Shown here in pieces: positions 1 to 12,000 of a stretch of 64,000 nucleotides of DNA. This DNA comes from Ypsolopha sequella (lineage: Eukaryota; Arthropoda; Insecta; Lepidoptera; Ypsolophidae). The translations under genes were made by a program, and so were the position numbers. Location: contig OW203989.1 in NCBI GenBank assembly GCA_934047225.1, positions 14,049,977-14,113,976 of the forward strand, written 5' to 3'. Below the pieces are notes generated by a model. The model ran no database searches. It was given only the letters and a program-made list of their open reading frames with translations, and was not told where the DNA came from. Numbering within the stretch: the first letter of the stretch is position 1; every line of letters starts with the position of its first letter.

Positions 1-225
1 ATTGTGTATGCTGCTATCGTAAAGTTTCCATTGGTTTCTGTAAATTAGAATTTTCAATTTTAATTCTTATTTATAGAAACCAATGCAAATTTTGCCATGA
101 CATTTTACACAATATTTGTTGAATTACTATTGAGCAAATTTTGAATTTAAGTATTCTGTTTCGATTAATTAGAAAAAGGTGTGTTTTTCACAATCCGGCT
201 CCTAAAAGGCTCTCGAACCATCTTA
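1..225. repeat. Palindromic MITE, family A, cut by window start
   Basis: The window opens inside an inverted-repeat element. The two halves are near-complementary around position 60, and the right end carries the family's terminal sequence CACAATCCGGCT at about 198-209. Other copies are at 6278-6470, 6471-6832, 6983-7160 and 25044-25412. No coding capacity is seen. Confidence 0.7.
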
Positions 226-2139
226 GGATTAGCGCTATGAAGGGGTAAGCTAGAAAATACAACTTAAGCAGGACTTAAGGGTCGGTTTACATGTAAATTT
301 ATTTGGGGAGCCGAGCAAAGCGGAACGGAGCGAGGCGACCCCTAGTGTTAACAGAAATATAATATGCCCAATTCTACAATGCGCTGAAGACCTAAAATAT
401 ACATATACAAACACTTAACTACTCGTATACTCAAATACATACTTGTAATTATATTTCCACAAATATTAATATACCGTAGCAATGTGTATAAACGCTTCCT
501 AACACATTTATATTTCATAAGATAATTCATCAACTATTAAATTTACATATTAATACTGTACATTTAGATTCGTTTAAAGAAATTCAGACTCTCCTTGTAT
601 TGAAAAAATATATTTGATTCATTGATACTTTATCAAGGGATTCTACTTATAAACAATGTACCAAGACTTATACCATTTATACTTTGTCAAAAAAAAAATT
701 CCACCCTCTTTTTTTTGGTATTCAAACGTCCATTTCAAGAACGCGGTTAAGAGACCAACTTGATTTTTTGCATAAAATAGGTAATAGAAATTTGAAGAAA
801 TTAAATCTTATATTTTTTTTTACTTACAAAATATTTCAGTATTAACTATTAGCTAAAAACACACCAATTTGTTGTTTCGCTGCGTGATCACAAGTATTAC
901 GCGTCCAAGAAAAAGAGGCAATGAGCCAACATATAATCGCCTATATGAAAAGCGAATAAGGTCTTTGCCATTGGACTTATTGTGCTGGAGTGTAATAAAA
1001 GTTGCTAGGGTAGGACATCAACATTTTTGAAATCGGTGCAGTATTTGTAAAAATATAGCGTAAAAACGTATCCCGGCTGCCATCTTTAGTAATTACAAAA
1101 ATACATAACGTATGTATATCCCCGAGGAGGTGTCCGAGGTGTTTTTGAGTGTGCATTGTCAACACTCGTAAATCCTCTTTTCACCAAGGATTTTCATGTC
1201 CCAATGTGATAGGAGGGAGTGAGCCTTACCAACGCACTTCGGTCACAAAAACACGGTTTACCTCAAAGACCCTTATTGTCAGAAAGTGGTTAGTACACAA
1301 ACACAATGTCATCATAGGCTCCCACTAAGGTGATACGTAAAAGTCTCTGTTACTCCATATGCGAAAAAACCCTCAGTGCGAGTTGGACGGATTCGTGGAA
1401 AAGTAGCAAAAAGTCGGTTTTTTATTAATAAAAAACGTACCAAACTATTTTGTCAAAAAGATTTTCAAGGAGACTTTACAAATACATAATATCCACATTT
1501 TTAATGCAATTTCACATTGAGATTAGTTAGGATTACAGAATTACAAGAAAAAATAAAACAATTTAGAGGTCTTTTCGGAGTTAAATTCTATCAAGAAAAT
1601 TTCATCCAATCGCGTTTTCCTTCAATTAGAATCTTAATCAAACACTCAATAAACATTTACCCAAAAATGAAATAAGTAGATGACGTTATAGTGGAGTAAA
1701 TGGACTCAAAAAAACCCAATATTTTTTTTTGGTATCGCGTTAAATAAAGCTAAATAAAATATATTTTTTCTAATGAAAATCGACTATATTTTCCCTAAAA
1801 CTTGTACTATAAGTATATTTAGTATAATTGCCTACATTTTCCAGTGTCATAAATCGCTTAATAGCCTTAAAAACTTTAGAAAAGTTAGAAGATCATTGAA
1901 CAATTTTTGAGGAGCTCAGTGGGTTGAGATTTCAAAATTTAATAGGAAAACGGTAAAGAAAGATACATAGCAGTATAGAATATCTACTTATTGGGAATAA
2001 GTATTTATTAAAATAAATATATTTTTTATGCGTTTATTGATTAAACACAATGCAATTTTACAAATTACAAACTGACATAGCTGACAGAAATCAAAAGAGG
2101 TTTATGTATGAGGAAAGATAGGATGAAAATCTTAGCCTA
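226..2139. other. Intergenic or upstream intron, repeat fragments only
   Basis: No gene is seen. Two repeat fragments recur elsewhere: about 1333-1465 matches the reverse complement of 26350-26490, and about 1585-1690 matches the reverse complement of 31828-31930. I searched the + strand for a signal-peptide exon for the downstream protease and found none. The stretch may be intron 1 of that gene. Confidence 0.5.
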
Positions 2140-3010
2140 AAGAAAAGAAAGAAAGAAGGAAAATATTTATTTCAGACCGAAATCCATATCTTAGTTAGTA
2201 ACACTATAGTCTTAAAAACTATGTTAGTATCCTTATCTACACACAAAAATAAAAACACAGAAAGGCCGCAGAAGTCGCTGTTGCAGACATCACACAACTA
2301 AATAGAGTGATGCCTACAACAATATCCTCCTGGTGAAGCACTGTGATTCCACGTGAACCCTGTTCCAGAATCCCAGAACGGGACTGTCCCAACGATCAAC
2401 AATGCCCTCCAAGATGCTGTTGGAGCTGCCCCTTAAACGACTCATAAGGGAAGCCACACGTTTTCGGACTATTGCTGTGAAGCTATCAGTCTGTGCCTCC
2501 GCGAACATTCCTGACGCGCTGCAGTATCGTGGCAGCCCCAACAGTACCCTGAACGCATTGTTGTATTGGACGCGGAGGGTACTGAATGATTTCTGCGTAT
2601 ATCTGGTCCACAGGCTGCACGTGTACATAGACTGGCAGTACGCCTTAAAGGGGGTAATTTTAACGTTATCAGTGCAGCGTGCAAATCTGCGGGCCAGCAT
2701 ACTGCATCTTACAGCCAGCGCCCTTCGCTCCCTCTAGATGTCCACATCATCACTGAGATCCTCCGTGACCACGTGTCCCAGGTACTTGAACTGACTCACT
2801 CTCTTCAGAGGCGAGCCGCAGAGAGTGACAGGAGGAACTATGTCATACGTTTTATTCCTTGCCTTAAAGACAAGCAACTTACTCTTCTGCGCGTTGTACC
2901 TGAGCCCGTGGGACACAAAGTATCTTTCACAAATGGCCAGTAATGTTCTGAGACCATTAATCGAGGGGCTCAGCAGCACCATGTCATCAGCGTAGCTATT
3001 GGCTATTGGC
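2140..3010 (-). mobile_element. 5'-truncated non-LTR retrotransposon (RT domain), one stop codon
   Basis: On the minus strand this encodes the C-terminal part of a reverse transcriptase. It begins just before the catalytic YADD motif (near 2985) and runs through the thumb region to a stop near 2314. The sense 3' region contains AATAAA-like and TTTC-rich sequence near 2140-2175. The frame is open for about 250 codons except for one TAG at 2734-2736, where the flanking reading frame continues unchanged, so it looks like a single point mutation. The element is truncated on its 5' side about 50 bases before the first visible protease exon. The clade (CR1/Jockey group) is a guess from motif style. 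Confidence 0.8.
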
Positions 3011-3053
3011 AAACAATAAATAACATTAATGTTTATATTTTTACCATATGCAG

Positions 3054-6000
3054 GAAAAATATGTGACAGGTGCATTCCAGTACAAGAATGTCCTGTGGTT
3101 ATTCATATGACGAGAGGTGAACAAGAGAGATGGTTCGAACAATATTCCTGTGACGATCCTTTTGGAAGGGAAGATGACATCACCATACCTTTCGGATTTG
3201 CTCCTCTAGCCAAAGGAGATTATGTAAGCGATTTTATATAATCCAAAATCTAACGGCCTCCATCTGATCATTCTATCATTATATTTCGTTATCCAAAATC
3301 TCAATTTACGAATCTAATCTTTCTAATTTTAGCTCTGCTGAAGAGGCACGTAGGCCTACCATGAGTTTGTGTCTCGATATCTGTTAGCGACTGAGTAAAA
3401 TATTTTGAAATTTTTTTTCATTTTTTGTTCGGGGAATATACGCTATTTTAGGAGATAATTGGTAGTTTTGGTAGGTATATAAATTAACATTAACCATTAT
3501 CTTTTTATGATTTTTTAAAGAATTGTCTGATATGGCGTTACTTGAGAATTTTAGACATTATACTGATTGTGATATGTGATTGCTTGTACAAAAAGTGGTC
3601 TGTCTCTGTTTGTCTATTCATCTGTCATCCATCTGTCGAATCAGTCGGAAGCAAATTATTATAAATTTATCTTGAGAGCAAAGGATACATTTCTAAACAG
3701 CCATTTCTCAAGTGACGTCACACACAGGCAAATGAAAGTTGCTGGTTTTTCGTAAAAAATATTCATCATCATGAGATTCTTTTAAACAACAAGTTCTAAA
3801 ATACGGCTTATTAAACCTAAATCTCATTATAGGTTACGAATTAATACACACATTGGGTACCCTACCGGGTGACGGCAGCGATTTGGCTTCGATTTTTTAT
3901 TTAGTATAGTTTATTTTGTTTATACTTGTATATTGATAGATAATTTTAATATATGGATATTAAATTGTAGATAACACACACATTAATCACATTAATCTAA
4001 GCGAATTGTGCTTCCTCTCGTAAACCGCTGGGGGCGCTGTACAATTTCACTATTATAAATATTCTACACAGTCGCTAGCGAGGATCGAGACTTAAAACTC
4101 ATGGTAGGCACCTGTATGTACTTTTCGAGTTATGTAGTTACACAGCACCATAGAGCAGATAGCCGTAGGATCTTCAATTTGATTGGATGGGAACCTAAAG
4201 TAAAATCGTAAATCAAAAGAAAATGCAAAAAAAAAAACACAAATCACTTTGTGCTTGCATATTCGGACACTCTTGACCGCCAATGGCTATTAATCAGCAA
4301 ACAGACTTGTCATGCGTGTCGCTCCGGTCAATGCAACATTGATGAATGACTCCAAATGTAATTACTGCTTTCATTTACAATGGGTCTGTGTGTTTACACT
4401 GAATTTTGGAAGCGAAAAGTTAATTCACTAGATAAATAACACAATGTGAAAAATGTATATTCATAAAATAAATAATATGCTTTAATCAGGTAACTTAGTC
4501 TGGTAATCTCTACAGGTATGCTGTCCTAGTAATAATAGAGGTCTACGGAATCCAGCGCAAACTGTAGGGACAACTATAATTTTTGAAGACAATCCAATAC
4601 GCAGAATCAATCATCAGCAAGAAAGAAACAAATGGAAAAATAATAATCAATCAAATCAAAGAAATGAGTTTGGTGATTTAAGTTATATTAATGGCCAGCC
4701 TAACGAAAGACCCAAAGCAGCTGATTCAAATGAAAAGGAAAGTCAAAGTTTTAATGACGATCAAAGTAGGCCTGAATATAGCAATAATTTTGGGAACAGT
4801 TACGGGCAAAATAAAAGTCTATATGACCAGAACATTCCAAATTATGCCAGTGAACACGCAAGCAATGAAAGACAAGGCAGCATTAATAGGAATGCTTTTT
4901 ACTCAGTTCAACAAAGTAGATCAAGTCAAAAAAATAATTTTCAAATGCCTAACTCAAATGAAGGAAGCACTTACTATGCTCAAACGGAAGGATCAACAAA
5001 TAACGATGACAAAGACAGTGTGTCTAATAGTAACAGTCAAGAATATGATAAAAGCAGAATCCGAGGTCGGAAACCGATCAGTAATAATTTTCGAAATAGG
5101 AGACCGAATCAAAGACCAAATGACCGTATTACCAATCCAACCCAAAACCCTTACTTCCTTTCTCAGAATCCAGGCAATAATGGCCAGCAGAATGGAAACT
5201 CCTTTGAAAATAGCCAAACCGGTAATTCGTTTGGTAACAGACGAATCGGGAACTCTTTTAGTAATTCTGAAAACGACAAACCTTTTGAACAAAGCGGTCA
5301 ATGTGTGCTGACAAACTTTCCACCTGAACCTAATTCAGGGTGCTGTGGAAGAGATCCGTCAGATTCTGATAGAATTGTTGGTATGTTTATTTTTAAGCAT
5401 AATATACAATTAATACCTGCACATTATTTATCTGTCTGTATTTCTCTTTTCATTTTCTTCTTATTTTTAGGATCACCGAATCTTAACAACAATCTTGGTA
5501 GTCAAGTTTCGTCTTGGTTTCCAAGGGAAGAACCTGTCTTGGGCGGTATTTTCCAGGGCCTTTTTGGCATCTCACAACGCTCGAAACGTGCAGCTAAAAC
5601 GAACGCTACAAAAGTTACTATTGGCAATCGAATCACTGGTACCTATTACTATTTTTCTTTTTTACTTGATCTGCTTTCCTGTTTTTCTTGTCTTCTTTTT
5701 TCGACTTCTCTGCAATTATTAGACGGCAAGTAATACTTAATTCAGTTTTAATAAAAATAAGTCTTCTAACTAGTCACTTTGACTACATTTTCAGGTGGCA
5801 AAGAAACAGACATTGACCAGTTTCCATGGCTAGTTCTTCTGAAGACGACATTCAACTACGGTAACCGGCAAGCGGCTTTTAACTGCGGGGGATCTCTCAT
5901 CAGTGCCAAATATGTGTTGACTGCAGCCCACTGTGTCAATGAAGAAGTTGCAAGAGTAACCGAGTAAGGATCTTCCTTTTGAGTCTAAAAATTCAAACGC

Positions 6001-9000
6001 AATTTCGTTTTCCGCATTCTCTCGGCCCTAGGGAATTTCCTAAAATATCTTCTTAGCTAATGTCTATGTTGCCAATCTATGATTAAATCAGTCTTTTAAT
6101 TAAATGGCTAAAGTATGCTTAGCCCGTTAGTTGAACGACACGTTTAACAAGGGGGCTGAACGGCACTAAGTCTTGTGGCTAAATGGTTTTATGATATATT
6201 GTTAGCGGGGCTAAGAGGCCAAAAGGTGGCTGGAATTTAATTTTATCTGAAGACACTGATAAAGGAAAGCGCGGATGTTAAGAGCCGTTTAGCAGCCGGA
6301 TTGTCAAAAACCCGCCATCTTCTAATTAATCGAAACAGAACACTTAAATTCAAAATTCACTTAATAGTTAATTATTCAACAAAACCTTATTACCTATGTA
6401 TTGTGTATGCTGCCATCGCAAAATTTCCATTGGTTTCTGTAAATTTGAATTTTAATTTAATTAAGAGCGGTATCGCAGCCGGATTGCGAAATACCCACCT
6501 TTTTCTAATTAATCGAAACAGAACACTTAAATTCAAAATTCACTCAATATTTATTCAACAAAATCTTATTACTTATCTTTGTATTGTGTATACTGCATTC
6601 GCAAAGTTTCCATTGGTTTCTGTAAATTAGAATTTCAAAATTTTTTCATTTCGCAATTTTTGAAATTCTGATTTACGGAAAGCAATGGAAACTTTGCGAT
6701 AGCAACATATACAATACATAGGTAATAAGTTTTGTTGAAAAACTATTGAGAAAATTTTGAATTCAAGCATTCTGTTTAACTAATTAGAAAAAAGCGGGTT
6801 TTTCACAATCCGGCTGCTAAACGGATCTTAAAACATTGATGTTCCAGTGGCAAAAAAAAATTGCAAAGAAATCATGTTGTGGCTTTTAGTTTAGCCTTTT
6901 TCAAAGAGCTAGCTTTCGGGCTAGCCATTCAATTGGATGTCGCTATTTAATTAATGACCAGGCGTGCAACTAGGAGGCAGATTTAAGAGCCATTTAGCAG
7001 GCGGATTGTAAATAATCCGCCTTTTTGTTGTAACTAACAAAACAAAACTGAACACTGAAATTCCAAATTTGCTCTATTTTTATCCCACAAAACCTTAATA
7101 CCTATGTATTTTTTTTTATTCTGTCATCGCAGTTTACATTGGTATAGCTGTAAATTAGAATTTTACGGTACGGAACCTTAAAAATGCTCAAAACAAGAGG
7201 GTAATATGATTAATAATTATTACAAATGTATTGACCGGGCCTAATGAATAATGTCCTTCGCCTATCGGGAAGGTTAATAAAAATATGTTTTTTATATGAC
7301 TTCAGCGCGAAGAGGTTTAGGCCAGAATTTTAGGTATGGTGAGTGTAACCGCCATATATAACCATCGTGGTTATATTTTTATGACAACCCAGAACGAATG
7401 TAGCCTAGGGCAAACCAGTTTGTCCTAAAATCGGGTTCAAGATCGATCTTAGCATCCCGCCTCCTGTTAAAAGTACCTTTATTATCAATTTGCCCAACAA
7501 TCACATAGATATATTCATAATGACCAGACACTGTGATAAATAGTGATCCTTAAATTGTTAATAAATTATATTGCCCAGTTTGTCTTGTCATTATATATAC
7601 TGCCCGGGTATTGTGAATAATGACCTCATTTATCACTTGGTTCACAATATACCTACATATAGATTAATTAGACTGACTGAAAAATAGTTACTTCCATTAT
7701 AACAAATTGGTTAATTCCACCTACTCGTAATTAAGTTGATTTGCGCATTGGTTACCAAACATATTGGGTTTTTAACTACGCTATCAATCTAATTGACCAT
7801 TGGAACTAGTTTTAAAGAATTTTTCCATATTAAATACCCCTGTATATTATTTTAAACTATTTTAAAATATAAACATGAAATAAATATTTATATTTGGCTA
7901 TAATAAGCTTTCCAATTAATTTGATAATATAAGACACAGGAAAAATTACAATTAGAGTATTTTCGAGATTTATTTCGGCCCACTTTGGGGGCAAAGTGGG
8001 CCGAAATAAAAGTCACCAGCGCGTATACTACTATTGCTTATGTAGATAAAGCCTTCTTTAGACCTTATCCAAAACGTGATGAAACCAGTATGTGTATGGT
8101 TTTACGTCAACCAACAGACATATTATATGTGCACACAGACTACTTACTTAGCCATTATACATCTCATTGACTACGAACAGAACAAGTGAGAACTTTTTTC
8201 CGAGAACTTTTTACCTGCATCACTCGACTGATGCGTATACTACTATTGTTTATGCAGTTAAAGCCTTCTTGAGACCTTATCCAAAACGTGATGAACCCGG
8301 TATCTGTATGGTTTTACGTCAACCAACAGACATATTATGTGTGCACACAGACTACTTACTTAGCCATTATACAATACATCTCATTGACTACGAACAGAAC
8401 AAGTGAGAACTTTTTTCCGCCACCTGCATCAGTCGACTGATGCGTATACTACTATTGTTTATGTAGTTAAAGCCTTTTTGAGACCTTATCCAAAACGTGA
8501 TGAACCCAGTATCTGTGTGGTTTTACGTCAACCAACAGACATATTATGTGTGCACACAGACTACTTACTTAGCCATTATACAATACATCTCATTGACTAC
8601 GAACAGAACAAGTGAGAACTTTTTTCCGCCACCTGCATCACTCGACTGATGCGTATACTACTATTGTTTATGTAGTTAAAGCCTTTTTGAGACCTTATCC
8701 AAAACGTGATGAACCCAGTATCTGTGTGGTTTTACGTCAACCAACAGACATACATATATGTGCACACAGACTATTTAGCCATTGGACATCTCATTGACTA
8801 CGAACAAGCGACAATTTTTTCCGCCTCTGCCACCGGCGTCGGGGTGTTGCGGGGTAATCGTGGACAACGTGATAAGGGCGTTTCCCCACGAGCCACGACA
8901 CGACACGATTTAAGAAACATAGGACGCACGAGACACGACTTGTCGTTTGGACGTTTTCTCACGAGCGGCGATGAATGAATGAATGAATACTTTTATTTAT

Positions 9001-12000
9001 CAAAAGGTAGATTATCTTATAGCTAAATATGACCCACAAAACTGCATGTACAGTTTGACTGTACTGTAAAAATTTCAGCAGTAACACAGCAGTCGCGTTA
9101 AGAGTTCCTTACACCACACACGCACTCTGACATGCTTCATTTTTCACATTTTCCACAGCTTCTATCGTAATAAAAATGTCATATTAAAATTTTTGCATTT
9201 TTCTTCAAATACTTATTAGCATAAGTACCACTTTTCTATCAAAACAAACAACCAAACTGAACAGTCGTGTCGTGCGGTCCGTCGCGCCGTGGAAAAGTTC
9301 CTACAGGTTCTGAACAGCGGCTATATCGTCACCGCAGAAAAAACATAACAACATAGCAGAATCGAAAGACATACTTAGCGAATAGTCGTTTGTAAAACGG
9401 GTTTTGTGCTGTGCTGTGTCGTTGCGTGAGTAAACATTTCATAGAAATGTATGGCGGCCGCAGTCGCCACCGCATTTTGTCGTGTTGTGTCGTCGCTCAT
9501 GGGAAAACGCCCTTGCCGATTTTCGGACACAAACTACGACGTTTCTAGGCATACAGGTTTACCTCACAGCGTGTGTATTCCTAACACCGCGCCATCAGCT
9601 AGTGGTGTACAAATACCTTCAGCATAAATTCCGAAAAAAAAAACTCTTTGGTCCTTGATCGGGAAGATTCGAACCCGGGACTGAGCTATGATACGGATAA
9701 TTATGAAACGTAACAAATACTTCTTTCAGTGTTGAGATCACCTTATCAGAGTACGACAAGCGCACCTTTCCCACGGACTGCATCAGTACTTCGGAAGGTC
9801 GCCAGTGTATAGAGAACGTGGTGATGCACGCTGAGGATGTGGTCTCTCACCCCCAGTATGATGGTGAGAAGCTTCAGAATGACATCGCACTGCTAAGGCT
9901 TCAGGGCAGAGCACCTTACACTGGTAAGTCATATACTAAGCGAACAAGACAATTTGACAAATGGTGAAGACTTTATTATTTTTTGACAGAGGCGATTATT
10001 GGTTGGCCAATTCGTCTAATTGTCTTGGACGTCTAGAAGATAATTGCGAATTATTGTGAACAGAAATACAGTTGTACTACGCACTTGTATGTATTCCAAG
10101 TACCACGTGCAAAAAATCAACAGTATAAACATAAGATAATGAATTTACTTACACTTTTGGTAAAAAGTCCACCTAAGGTTATTTGTAAAAAATCGCTTAT
10201 CCCGAACCATAGAATAACAAACGATAGATGAAACGGATACAATGTATACTTTTTCCGGGTTGAGAAGCAAACAAATCATACGAACGAGGGCGTTATGTGA
10301 TTTTCACGATTTGTTCATTCCGAAAATCACATAACGCCCTCGTGTGCGTTCAGTATGTGCATTACCGGCTGATGTAAAGTAGTTACAAACAAGTCGGTAT
10401 ACACGTATAGTGGATAAATTCAACGTTCTAGGGTGGGTACCTCGGTGGCGCAGTAGCATGCAGTAGGCAGCAAGAAGTCTCAAGTTCAAGGACTTTTTTC
10501 AAAATATTTTTGTTACTCAGTCCTTACTTAAAATTTGTTTCTAATTCATCTTTTCTAGTTTGTATTGCACTCCAAATAATGTTTATTTACACTCATACTG
10601 CAATGACAACATCAAAAGCAGTTTTATAATTACCTACATTATTTGACCGATGTTATAATATAATATTTATTTAACACCGCAATTCTGCGCTCATATTGGC
10701 CAAATTTATTATAACACCGCTAGAGAACCAATCACAAGCGATAACAGACTGTCTTAATTCCTCAACCCACGCCCTATTAACTTTTCTCGCTTCTGATTGG
10801 TTTCAGGAGTCTATAGGTACATACAAATAGAAGTTCTCGTACCATGACGAATATCACGACAATATCATGACGAGTGATCTTTCCTCATTTTTCGTGAAAT
10901 TCTTTTTTATGGTCGTGAATAAAGTTTTGTGTGCAATAATAAGTTAGACATTAAAGCCGATTCTGAAGGCTTTAATTTTAGTTTTAGTGCTGTCAAGACT
11001 TAAATTTGTACAAAGTAATTTAGCTTCTGTGCTTCACATGCATGAACTATTTTGCAACGATGAAAATTTAGTCTTGACAGCAATAAAACTAAAATTAAAG
11101 CCTTCAGAATCGGCTACACTGGCACACTCATGCAATACAACTATGAAACTCACTTCGTTTATTTCGTAAACAAGCCCTCGTTGCACAAAATACTCGTACT
11201 TGTAAAACACTTGAATCAAAAACAACTGCACTATAAACTGCTTTTCAACTGCTTTACAATATTCGATCAACACCAGTGACACCCGAATTATTTTAACTCT
11301 AAATAGGAAAAAGCCAATTACAATCGAATAAGAAGCTTAACGAAAACAAGTAACAGGATTAATAGCAATTCGGAAATGCTTTCTGTTAACATCGATGTTA
11401 TGTTACGCTAGAGGAGAGGATTAGCAGATAAGCTGAAATAATACCCTGGCGTTCCAATTGTATTGGCACTCTATTTAAGACCAGTTACTTCACCTTTATT
11501 AAGGGGCAGGCAGCCGCCAACGTTCTTGAGTCGGCCTGTGTTGGTACAAATATCGACAGAAACTAAATTGAAACATGGACGAACACATGATTGAAATAAC
11601 GTTTTATATCAGCGCGCACTGCATTACGTCGTCACTGGGTCTCCGGATAGCGCTAAATAGGAGAAAATAATACTTTTCACATGAACGCGATGGATGGAAA
11701 AAGAATTCCATTAATAAATTTATCTAAGCCATAGTTTTCTTGTATTTTAGTGCAAGAACCATACAAATACCATGAGTGGTTTCAAAGAAATAAACCAATT
11801 TTACTTAATTTTAGTCTAAAAACAGCTTGACTTTGAACAACATTTTCATGCTGTTTCTTAGATGCATTAATAATTTCCTTAAATAACGTTTTATTTTATA
11901 GTTTAACTAACAATCTATATTTCGGTCATGATTTTTAAACATACTGTTTAAGAGAAACAACTTTATCAATAGAGTCCTTTTTGGATGACGCTGGGAAGAG

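Larger units (their letters stand above)
5964..9729. other. Protease intron rich in repeats
   Basis: The intron carries three family A MITE copies (6278-7160), a 209-212 bp satellite (8021-8820) and an inverted-repeat element (8874-9514). About 7180-7980 is AT-rich with nothing recognisable. At about 9661-9690, close to the next exon, the reverse complement contains a tRNA B-box-like GGTTCGAATC, probably a SINE relic. Confidence 0.7.

Noticed and set aside
4691..5311. 206-codon + frame and its minus-strand counterpart over the linker exon
   Set aside because: They are shadows of the Asn-rich protease exon in other frames; that exon's own frame joins in phase with exons on both sides.
7985..8978. 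Several open frames repeating the same peptide in the intron satellite
   Set aside because: Unit length 209-212 is not divisible by three, frames stop at each unit, and no splice or promoter context supports a gene.
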